DNA from: CAYWNA01 sp964459305
Lineage (GTDB): Bacteria > Planctomycetota > Planctomycetia > Pirellulales > Pirellulaceae
Reading direction: 5' to 3'
Length of the DNA: 64,000 bases
Assembly: GCA_964459305.1 (NCBI GenBank)
Contig: CAYWNA010000033.1
Coordinates: forward strand, 8,331 to 72,330
In this document: positions 1 through 10,000 of the stretch, one piece after another
Layout: each line of letters starts with the position of its first letter
Numbering within the stretch: position 1 is the stretch's first letter
Notes under the pieces: model-generated
Databases searched by the model: none
What the model was told of the DNA's origin: nothing
The model's input: only the letters and a program-made list of their open reading frames with translations
Position numbers and translations under genes: made by a program

Positions 1-3000
1 TCAACGCTTGCCGCGATACGTTGACCAGATCGAAGCGATATGTATCCACGTCGCCTACGTCTTCAGACGCGTCGAGCAGAGCCTGCCACGCCTGGGCGAC
101 TTGAGCGTTGTTGTACGGTGCGGATCGACCCGGATTGAGTGACGGCGCCGTGTCGATGATGGAACGCGTACGATGTGGTGCCGTGTAAACTGTGTCCTTT
201 AGGAGCTTCCAAGCCCGCTCCGCGTCGGCACTCGACCGGCCGTAACGATGGTGCGCGTAGTCGCATACCCACTGGTCCAGATCGACCGGATCGTTTCGCC
301 ATGCCGATTCGTACATCAGGTCAAAGACCACCGGGTTGTAGCCGAGTCCTTCGTTGACAAAGCCCAATCCCATCAGCTTGCCGCCTTTTGAATCACGCCT
401 GGCCGCGTGCAGATCCTGATTGATCCGAGGCATGGCGCCGCCAAGATGGATGGTGCGGCCGAAGTTCTGGATGTTGCACCACACCCACGGCTTGCCGAAA
501 AATGCCTCGGTTTTATTCCACACCGGATTCGTCTCGCAGAACAGATCCAACACGAGCATCCGATCGTCGGGTATGGCTTTCAGAAAAGCCTGGATCCGCG
601 GCTGCGTCCAGAAAGAGCGTTTGAAGGAAAACGTCCATCCCTGCAAGACCCACACGGCCTGTGGATCGGTTTTGGCCATGCCGTTGTAGATCGCTCGGCT
701 CAGCCGGGCCAGATCGTCCAACTCGCCGCTCGGCGGAGTCATCTCGATGAAGGTGTCCGCGGCGTAAAGGTGATCGGTGCCGAAGCGTTTCGTCTGCTCC
801 TCCATGAACAAGCGTGCGATCTTCGGAAACAGCGGATCGAGCGGGTTCAATAGATTCGTGTGCCATTCGATCCAGTGGATGCGATGCAGTTTCGCGTCCG
901 GCGATTTTTCAGCGACCGCCCCTGGCACATGGCCGGTGAAGCCCTGAAGGACCGGCGTCATGCCCAACTCGCGCTCGCGGGCCACAATCTGCCGCTGGAG
1001 GTCCTCGCGACGGTCGATCCAGCTCTGAGGCAGCGGGCCACCCCAGCCGTCCAGGCAGCCCATCCATTGAAACGGCAAATACGGCGGCCCGGCCAGGAAC
1101 TGTTTGATCTGTTCGTCGCTCATATCCAGACGCCTGCATACCGCTTGCCACACAGCCTCCTGTCCAGTGACCGACAGCGGCGCGTTGATCCCGTTCAGCG
1201 CCATCCAGTCGATCAGCTCTTCCCATTGATCCCAGTCCCACCAGGGCAGCGAATATCCAAAGCAGCAATAGTTCAGGAAATAGCGGTATCGCGTCCAACT
1301 GACCCGCCGCACCTTCGGCCGAACCGTCGGAAGCGGTTCCGGTAGATTCAACTGGTTGCCGTACCACGAGACATGGCAGTGGCAGTGGTGTTTCAGATAC
1401 CAATTCAGCCCCGTGGCCATGGCGATGGCCGTGTTGCCACGGATCACGATCTTCTCACCGCGGCTTTCGATCTCGAATACGTCGCGGCCATGAACGGGAC
1501 GGATCACCTCGAAAATGAACCGATCGACGTATTGAGGCAACAACCGCTCCAGCAGTCCGCGTGCGGCACGCGGCGCGTTCGCATCCGTCCGCCCCCGCCA
1601 AGAGATCGGCTTCCTATCCAGCGGCCGGAAGTTCACCTCGGCCGCCTCCAGCCGCAGCAAATGTTGATCCAGCCGCAACAGGAACAGGTCGTAATTGCGA
1701 TCCTCGCTGGGCGACCAGAGCACCTCGCTCAGAGCACAAGCACGCGGGAAGGCCATGTATTGCAGGTGCTTTGCATCCGGGATGTACTCCCTCCACAGTT
1801 GAGCCTGCCCACCAAGTACATGTTTTACTTGTTCGGGCGTCAACGCTGCGGGGATGGGTTCATATTGATAGACTTTTTCCAGCGGGAGGTATCCGCCGAT
1901 GGCCAGCGGCTCGGATTCGCGCGGCCCCTGATAGTAGTCGAAATACGTATGCGACGTCGGGGCCATGATCACGTCGTGTCCGGCCCGTGCGGCCGTGATG
2001 CCACCTTTCTCGCCACGCCAGCTCATTACCACAGCCCCAGGCGCAAGACCGCCTTCGAGAATCTCGTCCCAACCGACCAGCCTTCGGCCATGTTCGGTCA
2101 GATACGCGTCGATCTGTCGGGTAAACCACGCCTGAAGTTCCGCCTCATCCTTCAGATCCAAATCGACGATCATCTGCTGAATTTCTTCGCTGGCCTTCCA
2201 CTGCGTCTTGTGCGCCTCGTCGCCGCCGATGTGGATGTAGCGACTTGGGAACATATCCATGACTTCCTTCAATACGTCCCTGCAAAACGCAATCGTCTCC
2301 GGTCGCGGTGCCAAGATATCGTCGCTGATGCCCCAGTGTGTCCACGGCTTGATCCCCTTTTGTTTCTCTGGAAAGACACCGAGGTGGGGATAGGCCGCGA
2401 TTGCCGCCCGGGCGTGTCCGGGCATTTCGATCTCGGGCATGATCGTGATGTGGCGATCTGCCGCGTACGCGACGATTTCGTGGATGTCTTCCTGTGTGTA
2501 AAAGCCGCCGCGCCGTTTGCCATCAAATTGCCATGGCTTGTCTCTATAGTGGCCGATCAGCGTTTCGTCACGCCACGCGCCGACTTCGGTCAGACGCGGG
2601 TACTTCTTGATCTCAATCCGCCATCCCTGATCGTCCGTCAGGTGCAGTTGCAGGCGATTGAACTTGTGCAAGGCCATCGCGTCGATGAACCGCAGCACAT
2701 CTGCCTTGGGAAGAAAGTGTCGCGCGGGATCGAGCAGCAACCCGCGCCATCGTAGCCGCGGAAAATCGGTGATCTCCACGCAAGGGATCAACCACTCGGC
2801 ATCTGCGACCGGCCCTCGGCGAAACGCCGAGGGCGGCAACAATTGACGCAGCGTCTGAATGCCGAAGAACAACCCGGCCGGTCCAGCCGCGCGCACATCA
2901 ATCCGTTTCGTCGTCGCCTTAAGAGTATATCCCTCCTGCCCAAGCTCTTCTGCCAATGCCATATCCAGCCCCAGCTCAACGACGCCATCGGCCGACGCTG

Positions 3001-3262
3001 CTGCCTCAATCACCTCCAACCGAAATCCCATCGCCGGTGCCAACGCATCGGCCAACTTCGACGCATCCCCCTTTGCCTGGCCGACGGCAACCACCTGCGT
3101 CGCCGACGAGAGCCGAAACACGCCTTCCCCTGCCTTCATCGCCACCGGTTGCGGGATCACCGCCGGCGGAAATCCCGATACCAATTCGCCCTCGCCAGAT
3201 ACCGGCGTTGACGCCAAACAGCCGAGTACAACCAACACCTGTTTCACTGCGATGCGATTCAT
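1..3262 (-). CDS. Exported GH20 beta-hexosaminidase fused to GH89 alpha-N-acetylglucosaminidase (C-terminus off window)
   Basis: One reading frame, open from the ATG at 3260-3262 to the window edge (1087 residues seen, no stop). The N-terminus looks like a signal peptide (MNRIAVKQVLVVLGCLAS). Residues about 30-555 form a GH20 hexosaminidase: an N-terminal alpha/beta domain, then the TIM barrel with HIGGDE at 344-349, where D348-E349 are the family's catalytic pair. From about residue 565 the protein becomes GH89 (NAGLU family): NYCCFGYSLPWWDWDQWEE, WMALNGINAPLS, DTFIEMTPPSG with E840, and GFVNEGLGYNP with E971, matching the two catalytic glutamates of the family. About 200 C-terminal residues of GH89 should lie to the left. 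The two activities remove terminal beta- and alpha-linked N-acetylglucosamine, so the likely substrate is a GlcNAc-containing glycan or glycosaminoglycan outside the cytoplasm. Family assignments are strong; the substrate is inferred. Confidence 0.9.
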   Translation of the reverse strand, partial: MNRIAVKQVLVVLGCLASTPVSGEGELVSGFPPAVIPQPVAMKAGEGVFRLSSATQVVAVGQAKGDASKLADALAPAMGFRLEVIEAAASADGVVELGLDMALAEELGQEGYTLKATTKRIDVRAAGPAGLFFGIQTLRQLLPPSAFRRGPVADAEWLIPCVEITDFPRLRWRGLLLDPARHFLPKADVLRFIDAMALHKFNRLQLHLTDDQGWRIEIKKYPRLTEVGAWRDETLIGHYRDKPWQFDGKRRGGFYTQEDIHEIVAYAADRHITIMPEIEMPGHARAAIAAYPHLGVFPEKQKGIKPWTHWGISDDILAPRPETIAFCRDVLKEVMDMFPSRYIHIGGDEAHKTQWKASEEIQQMIVDLDLKDEAELQAWFTRQIDAYLTEHGRRLVGWDEILEGGLAPGAVVMSWRGEKGGITAARAGHDVIMAPTSHTYFDYYQGPRESEPLAIGGYLPLEKVYQYEPIPAALTPEQVKHVLGGQAQLWREYIPDAKHLQYMAFPRACALSEVLWSPSEDRNYDLFLLRLDQHLLRLEAAEVNFRPLDRKPISWRGRTDANAPRAARGLLERLLPQYVDRFIFEVIRPVHGRDVFEIESRGEKIVIRGNTAIAMATGLNWYLKHHCHCHVSWYGNQLNLPEPLPTVRPKVRRVSWTRYRYFLNYCCFGYSLPWWDWDQWEELIDWMALNGINAPLSVTGQEAVWQAVCRRLDMSDEQIKQFLAGPPYLPFQWMGCLDGWGGPLPQSWIDRREDLQRQIVARERELGMTPVLQGFTGHVPGAVAEKSPDAKLHRIHWIEWHTNLLNPLDPLFPKIARLFMEEQTKRFGTDHLYAADTFIEMTPPSGELDDLARLSRAIYNGMAKTDPQAVWVLQGWTFSFKRSFWTQPRIQAFLKAIPDDRMLVLDLFCETNPVWNKTEAFFGKPWVWCNIQNFGRTIHLGGAMPRINQDLHAARRDSKGGKLMGLGFVNEGLGYNPVVFDLMYESAWRNDPVDLDQWVCDYAHHRYGRSSADAERAWKLLKDTVYTAPHRTRSIIDTAPSLNPGRSAPYNNAQVAQAWQALLDASEDVGDVDTYRFDLVNVSRQAL

Positions 3263-3441
3263 GAGTCACCCTGGTTTCACCAAAAGAGTCAGCCAGTAGT
3301 CTGTTATAGGTCCCTCGCTCCAAATCTTACCGCGGATTCTGAGCTGCACAATCAGCGAGAAAGAGAACTGGACGGAGTGAGTTCGCTCCGGATCGGACCG
3401 CGTGTGGATTTCACCGAGTGGCGATGCCGAATGGGCTTGTT

Positions 3442-6399
3442 TTAGGGTGCGTCCTGCTTCGGCGCATTGCCCGTGTCTGCCAACAGGTAGCCGGCCCAGA
3501 AGAATGGGTGATCGGCCTTGAGCTCTTGGCGCAGGTTAGATGCGTTGACGCGAGGCTCTAGTTCCGGATCGACAACGGTGCCTCGCGCCAGTCGAACGCT
3601 GCGCTGCCAAGCCTCGGCTGCCGGGGCGAAGGGAAGCTCCTGAGCGTATTCCCGGATGAGATCAAACGTGGACTGACCGCCGACCGGCCAACGGCTTAGA
3701 AGCACCGAATGCGATCCCGATGCCATCAGTCCGCAAACGCCCAGGAATACCTCGGTGCCCGTGCCTCCGCGTTTCAACGCGTTTTCGGCCGGAGTGTGCC
3801 AGCCGGGCAAGACGAGCTGAGACGGCCCATGCCAGGGCAGGGCCAGCCAACTGTCCAGACTGTCACCTGGTTTGGCGCGATCCAGATACATGGGCGACCA
3901 GCCATACGCGCTACGTGCATTCCGCTCCAAATCGTTCAGCACAATGGCGCGGTCACACACCGCGGCAAGATATCCGGACGGTGCCGGAAGTCGAATCGCC
4001 AAACGGCTGGAACCAGGAAGAACCGCGCGGATATCCTCGAACGCATCGGCTGTGATCTGAACGTCCTGGCCAGGCAACATCCTGCCCGTGACCACCGCCG
4101 TTCTCGCATCTGGCTTGTGTCCTCGTCCATCGCCATTGGCCAACGACAGGGTAGGAACATAGCGGACCCGCGTTTCAGAAATCAGAGGCCGACTGTTAGC
4201 CCCGTCGGCGATCTGCAGAGCCTCGAAGGGCACGTACCATAGAGGGCCGTCGGGCACAACTACAACCTCGTTGTACTCAGCCCAGTTTTCCGCGGTGGCG
4301 TTATTCGACAGTTGTGTAAGCAGTTCGGCCGCCGTCTTCTTCCACGAAGCGTCCTGCAACTTCGCCAGATCCAGCGGGACCTTCCTGTCGCTCAAGCCGA
4401 TCTGCTTGAGCAGTTCAGTGATTTGACCCACGACTTTCGCCGGACTCTCCACTTGCCAGACAGCGCGGTTTCCCTTTGCCAGCGCGAATCCCGCGACATA
4501 CCGATCCGTGGCAAGGTAAGCCAGAATCAATTGATTTTCGGGCATTGCCTGCTGGACGTCCTTCAAGCTCCGCAGCGGTGGGAACACCAACTCGGAAGGT
4601 TCGCGTCGCAAAGCGAGGCCGCGCAAGATGACCTCTTGAGCGGTGCTGATTTCGGCCAGTTGCTCGAAAAGCTGGGTCTGCTGCTTAATCTGGTTTGCTT
4701 CATCGGGGGCCAGTGGCAACGCCTCCAGCCCTTTGCGCAGGGCAGCCGCCTGGGTCGATAGCTTGGCATAGTTCGGGTACCTGCCAAGTAGATCCTGACG
4801 CTGCAAACGCGCCTGTTGGCTGAGCTCGCCTTCCGGCGCCTCCAGAATCCATCGCAGGGCAATCAGCCGGCCGCCCATGGGCAACGTGCTGAAAAACCGG
4901 TGGCGGCGAATCCGATCGGAAATTTCGATCGCCTTCTCCTGGTCGTTCCGTTTCAGGGCCACATCGAACCAATGCTGCAACGGGCCGGGATGAGGTGTCA
5001 CAGTCACCGCCAGTGTTTCCATCGGTTCGACGGTCCAATCGCTGGCCGTCGGCTCTCGCAAGACTTCGCTGAACAGAAGATCGGCTACTCGCTCGCTAAT
5101 GGTCCCGGCCGCATAGTACGTATCAGCCAAGCCAATCTGGAACAGCCGCCGGGAACTGGCCTTTTGGACCGTCATGGCAGCAGCCAACTCGGTACCTCCG
5201 GCGGTCAGGTTGGCGCGCTGGAAATTGACGATGGCGGATTGGTAGTTGAAACGCGCACCGAATATGCCGTTGCGCATTTCTCGCGTGCCAACGGCCTGGC
5301 GGGCTTGGCCCAGCAGCCTCATGGCCTGGGCCGTGTCTCCCATGGCAGCGTAGTTCTCGGCCGCCATCAACAACAGGTCAGCCTGCAGCGCCCGGGAATA
5401 ACGTCGTGCCCACGCTGACGCCGGTCCAAGCGGCGCATAGAGTCCTTTCTGCCCAGAGACCAGATGCGTGACCAGGCCACCCCGAAACGCCTCTTGCATG
5501 ACGTCATACTGATCGAAAGCGGCGGCGGTGAAAGTCGCTTCGAGAAAAGACGTAGCCGCCGTGTTGTACTGACCCTGCTCGAACGCCAGTCTGCCGAGTT
5601 CCAACAGACCCATGGCCGTGAGTTCGTGATCGTACTGCCCCGCCAACATCAGCGATTTCGTCAGCTCAGAAACGGCCTGCTGTGTTTTGCCAGTCGACGC
5701 GTAAGCCATTCCCAACTGGGAGCTTATCCAACCCTGCGACCAATGATTGGGCCGTGTCGGTCGGCGAGACAGAAGCGACAACGCTTGCCCCGTTAGCTCA
5801 TGGTGCTGGCAAACCGGCCCCATGATCTCCCGGCGACGGCGGATCGAAAGCGCGGTGCACCGGAGGATTTCCTTCACGTTCAACTGATAGAACTCCGGCG
5901 CAAGGACGGGGCCGCCACGCCTGAGCACGTCCTGATTATCCAACCGCCCCTGAAGGCTCACCATGGTGTCCGGAATACGCGCCAAACGAGTGTTCCGCTT
6001 GCTGACACCCCAGGTGATTGTGTTGCGCACCGCGGACGCGGACGGCTGGATCATCTCTGGGAATTCCACCCGCAACAGCCAGTTGCTGTGGAAGGCGGCC
6101 AGTTTCAAGGCTGAGTCATACTGCGCGAGGGCTCTCGGAATATCCGCCATTTTGTAGTAGCACTCGCCTACCATCGTGTGATAGCAGATCGAATCCACCC
6201 ACAAGCCTTCCGTGCTCCGGACGCCGCCGCGGGCAGCCGCCTGAAACGTCTCAAGCGCCGTAGCATAGTCGCCTTCATAATAAGGGCTAAAAGCGATGTA
6301 GTACTCCCGCGGAGGGAATACCGTCTCGCGCTGGGCAACGGCGGAGGTCGCAGCCCCAAACACCACCAAGACGGATAGCCATCTGGCGTGAACAGACAT
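3442..6399 (-). CDS. Exported TPR-repeat protein with C-terminal CHAT (caspase-like) domain
   Basis: About 985 residues. The ATG at 6399 is preferred over the start at 6441 because it places a clean signal peptide at the N-terminus (MSVHARWLSVLVVFGAATSA, cleaved near AVAQ). Residues about 30-560 are helical tetratricopeptide-like repeats (YYEGDYATALETF, GKTQQAVSELTKSLMLAG, GQYNTAATSFLEA). The last 300 residues have the CHAT layout: EVVVVPDGPLWYVPFEAL near residue 713, then GTEVFLGVCGLMASG with C889 at the usual catalytic cysteine position, and a C-terminal HPFFWAGYLL. The usual histidine motif (ATHG) is not visible: the matching stretch reads AAVCDRA, although H868 in LPGWHTP could substitute. 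CHAT domains are caspase-like peptidases, often with helical repeats that bind partners. Here activity is uncertain and the location appears to be outside the cytoplasm. Confidence 0.8.
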   Translation of the reverse strand: MSVHARWLSVLVVFGAATSAVAQRETVFPPREYYIAFSPYYEGDYATALETFQAAARGGVRSTEGLWVDSICYHTMVGECYYKMADIPRALAQYDSALKLAAFHSNWLLRVEFPEMIQPSASAVRNTITWGVSKRNTRLARIPDTMVSLQGRLDNQDVLRRGGPVLAPEFYQLNVKEILRCTALSIRRRREIMGPVCQHHELTGQALSLLSRRPTRPNHWSQGWISSQLGMAYASTGKTQQAVSELTKSLMLAGQYDHELTAMGLLELGRLAFEQGQYNTAATSFLEATFTAAAFDQYDVMQEAFRGGLVTHLVSGQKGLYAPLGPASAWARRYSRALQADLLLMAAENYAAMGDTAQAMRLLGQARQAVGTREMRNGIFGARFNYQSAIVNFQRANLTAGGTELAAAMTVQKASSRRLFQIGLADTYYAAGTISERVADLLFSEVLREPTASDWTVEPMETLAVTVTPHPGPLQHWFDVALKRNDQEKAIEISDRIRRHRFFSTLPMGGRLIALRWILEAPEGELSQQARLQRQDLLGRYPNYAKLSTQAAALRKGLEALPLAPDEANQIKQQTQLFEQLAEISTAQEVILRGLALRREPSELVFPPLRSLKDVQQAMPENQLILAYLATDRYVAGFALAKGNRAVWQVESPAKVVGQITELLKQIGLSDRKVPLDLAKLQDASWKKTAAELLTQLSNNATAENWAEYNEVVVVPDGPLWYVPFEALQIADGANSRPLISETRVRYVPTLSLANGDGRGHKPDARTAVVTGRMLPGQDVQITADAFEDIRAVLPGSSRLAIRLPAPSGYLAAVCDRAIVLNDLERNARSAYGWSPMYLDRAKPGDSLDSWLALPWHGPSQLVLPGWHTPAENALKRGGTGTEVFLGVCGLMASGSHSVLLSRWPVGGQSTFDLIREYAQELPFAPAAEAWQRSVRLARGTVVDPELEPRVNASNLRQELKADHPFFWAGYLLADTGNAPKQDAP

Positions 6400-6613
6400 C
6401 CACTCAATCCTTGATGCTAGCAGTCCTCGAAACGCCATCACTGCAAGCGGCGACGACGTACCTTGCCCGGTTTTTCATAATCATAGCGAATCGGAACAGA
6501 AAGGACGGGGAGTCGGCCAAAGTTTTTAGCGGTTTCATCAAAGAAGCCGTTCTAGTCGGTCGATAGAGAAAGTGATGACTTTTCCGGTTACGCGGACCGT
6601 AGGGAGTTTGCGG

Positions 6614-6862
6614 ATGATGATGGCAAAAACGACCAAGAAGTGGCTTCAAATGGTTCTTTGTTTACTTGGTCTGGCTGCGGCCGTCAGCTCAACCGGCTGT
6701 CAAGCTAATATAGGCGGACAGACTCTGCCTAGCCCCTACTATCTCAAGGACGATGTCCAGTATTATCCTCCGGGCACGGAATTCAAGCTCTCGCGCGAGG
6801 CAGCTCAAATGAAAGCCTACAAAGCCGAGCAGGAATTGCAGCGGACGATACAACAGCCGTAG
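6614..6862 (+). CDS. Small lipoprotein of unknown function
   Basis: 82 residues, starting at the first of three consecutive ATG codons; GGGAG at 6602-6606 is well spaced for it. A hydrophobic segment ends in the lipobox VSSTGCQ, so this is probably a lipoprotein with a mature part of about 55 residues (LPSPYYLKDDVQYYPPG, then EFKLSREAAQMKAYKAEQEL). The tail is charged and probably helical. It is divergent from the CHAT gene, with about 215 bp between the two. The style resembles short planctomycete lipoproteins, but I cannot assign a function. Confidence 0.7.
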   Translation: MMMAKTTKKWLQMVLCLLGLAAAVSSTGCQANIGGQTLPSPYYLKDDVQYYPPGTEFKLSREAAQMKAYKAEQELQRTIQQP

Positions 6863-6941
6863 TGGCATCCCAACTTAACATCTCGTTCTTCTCGCCTTTC
6901 TTGGCAAGCTGGGGTGCGCAAATCCTGTGGCGAACGCTGTA

Positions 6942-7001
6942 GTAGCTGAATTCTCAAGAATTCAAAGAGTCGCCATTCTGACTTCTTGAGAATTCAGCTA
7001 C
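6942..7001. repeat. REP-like palindrome, GTAGC...GCTAC type
   Basis: A perfect inverted repeat of 19 bp (arms 6942-6960 and 6983-7001) around a 22-bp loop. It begins GTAGCTGAATTC and ends GAATTCAGCTAC. It lies between the small lipoprotein and the kinase gene. No T-run follows, so a terminator role is not clear. Its ends match the palindromes at 12409-12470 and 31101-31163. Confidence 0.85.
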
Positions 7002-7079
7002 GTGCCGGAAAGAGTGGACACGCGCTACCCCAGCGAGCATTGCAGGGGCTTAGTCTGGCCACTATGTTAAACAGGTTGG

Positions 7080-10000
7080 ATGCATTCCGTTTTGCATCCG
7101 TTTGCCCGCCCTACTCATCAAACATACATATCGCAGGTAGTCGTGCTCCGTCGTGGCGAAAAGATCGCTGGCTACACGCTGGAACAGAGGCTCGGCAGCG
7201 GCAATTACGGCGAGGTCTGGCGCGCCTCGGCCGGAGGCGCCCTCGCCGCTCTGAAGTTCATCGCTTTGGGCAACCGAGCAGGCTACCGAGAGTGGAGTGG
7301 AGTCCGCCGTGTTCGTCGCGTTCAGCACAAGAACCTAATGCCAATTACGGGCATCTGGATGCTGGACGAAGACGGCGAAGTTCTCAGTGACGAACTCGTC
7401 GATCGCTATGACGAGGAGAAACAGTCCACAGAGGATACTCTCACGCCGGATCAACTTCTCCGTCGTCCAGCCATCCTTGTCGTGGCGATGTTGTTGGCCG
7501 ACATGAACCTGAGCCAGCGGGCCGAGAAGTGTCAGGAAGAAGGGTCGGGCGGTGGAATCCCAGTTGACGAACTGCTGGATTACATGAGGCAGTCCGCCGA
7601 AGGAATCGATTTTCTGAGTGCAAAGCAGCACGATTTGGGAGAAGGGGTGCAGTCTATTCAGCACCTGGACATCAAGCCGGAGAATATCGTGCTTCGCGGC
7701 GGCTCGGTGCTGATCTGTGATTTCGGGCTCGCGCAAACCATGGGCGAAGCGGATCTGACGGTGACCAGCAAGCTGGGAACGCTGGCCTACATTTCGCCGG
7801 AATGTCTCGATCAGAAGCCCAGTCTTTGGTCTGACCAATACTCGCTGGCTTGCAGCTACTACAAGCTCCGGACCGAGCAGTGGCCTTTCGACGCAGATTC
7901 TTCCGAACTCAAATTGATGCAAGCCCATTTGAACGGCCAACTGGACCTGTCTTGCCTGCCGGAAGCGGAACGTAAGGTGATTCGCCGCGCAGTCTCCACG
8001 AATCCGAAACACCGGTTCCCTTCTTCGACGGAAATGGTCGCTGCTCTGGATGCAGCGGTCCACCCGGTCAAGAAGAAGCCGGAAGAACGCCCTAGGCGGT
8101 CTTGGCCAGCGTATGCCGCTCTGGCTCTCGCCTTTGCTGCCATTGCCGCATTCGTCTGGGGCGTCGTGAACCGGCAATCGAATCCTTCCGGAAACGGCCA
8201 GTCGCAAACCCAGACCAGTGGATCGTCGGTGGAGCAGGAGATCGAGAATGCCATTGCCGCGGGCCAGTATCAAGAGGCCATTGATGGCGCGGCGGAAATG
8301 CCGGCGACAACACAACAGGAATTCATCGCCAAGATCATCCGGCACTGGGCTGCCCGCGTGCATGAGAAGAACGAAAAGGGCTTCCTGGCTTCCCTGCGCG
8401 AGCTTCAGCAAGTTGCTGCTTCCGGCGCCGACAGCCAAACCGACAGCATCTACGGGAAAGCCATTGAAAAATGGTTGTCCGACAATCCATCGCGTGAGAG
8501 TACTTCGCGAATCCGACTCCTGAACGAAATCCTCGCCGCACTCTACCAGGGCGCCGCCGTCAATGAGACCCTGGTCGGAGATCGCGACGGACTGCTCGGA
8601 AAGATCGACGATGAAGCGATGGCTCTGCTATCGGAAAGCCGAGTCGATGACGCCCGAGCAAAATGGAGTGTGCTCGAAACGTTCGGTGAAGGGTGGCAAG
8701 CGAAGGCTTTGCTTGGCTCGGCGCTGGCGGATGTGTTGGTGCAGGATTGGCCGTCGCTCGCGGAGACGTTGGACAAGGTGGAAAACGGGCTCAAGGGCTC
8801 CGGTTCCACTTTGCCACCGGCCGACGAGGTCCGCTATCTGACAATGCAGGCGCTGTGTGCATGGCATGCGGACGGCACGGCGAACCGTTTTGTCGCCGTC
8901 CTATCAATGGCCCACGGACTCTCGCAGAATCAACAGACCGAACGCTTTCTCCCCAACTGGCCGGTGTTGGCGTCGCAGCATGAGGTCTTGCTCGACGGTC
9001 TCATCGAAGAGGGCTTGCAGCGATTGGAGGCGGATGAAGGTCTATCGGAGGCGGATCAAGAAAGACTCAACGACATATCGGCAGGTCTTCTTGAGCTTTC
9101 GCGGAAGCGAGTTCAGGCAGAGGCACTGGTTAAACAAATACCCGGCGATCCGGAGTCACTCGACAAGGCACAATCGCTCCTCGAAAACCTTGATGCGGAG
9201 GTTGAACAACGGCTTCGCCAGTATGAGGACCAGGGGCAGGACGCTCCGGATCGTCTTGTCCTGCTCCGTGACAAAGCGAGTCTGCTAAGCTTGCGCGTGG
9301 CATTGCGCGATCCGAGCCAACCGGCAAAGGAAGCGTTCGAAACGTGGCGTCAGAACACACCGCCCGATCCGCGTTTGCCGCTGCCCGACCTTTGTCAGGA
9401 CCTGGTCGGGCGCCTCGAACGAGAGGTGCTGGGCGAGACCGCAACGTTGCCACTGCTGGACCTGACAGCCATCCTGCAATTCCTCAAGTCGATTTCCGCA
9501 GCGGGCACCGAATCGCCACCGATGGCCACGCTACGAAGACGAGCGGAAGGAATCTCCATTGCGCAGAGACTCGTGGATCCGGAGCTCGACTACGATGAGT
9601 TGGCCGCCGCATGTCGCGGCGCCGCGGGTACCACGCCACCCGACAGCCTCATAGACGCATTGGCGGTCCTCGCGGGCTGGGAGTGCCAACTGGCAACAAC
9701 CGACGGGCTGACAAGCGCACAAGCCAAGGAACTGGCTGTCCACAAGCCAGCGCTCGATCTGTTGTCACGTCACCTAACGAGCACTCCGACATCCAGGCTG
9801 CGCGGCTACCTCGATTACCTGGCGGGACTGTTCAGGCAGCGGACCGTGAAATCGCGATCTCTCCCATTGAATGAACAGGTGAAGGCGTACGCCGAGGCCG
9901 CTACAACCTTGACTGGCGCGATGGACGATGGCGAAGACGGGGTCCTGCCGGCGATCTTCGAAGCCCACCGGCGGAAGGAAATTGCGTCTGGTGTCCTTCT

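Noticed and set aside
1373..2755. 460-codon open frame on the plus strand
   Set aside because: It lies antisense to the GH20-GH89 gene, which has clear catalytic motifs; the peptide shows no family and the openness follows from high GC content.
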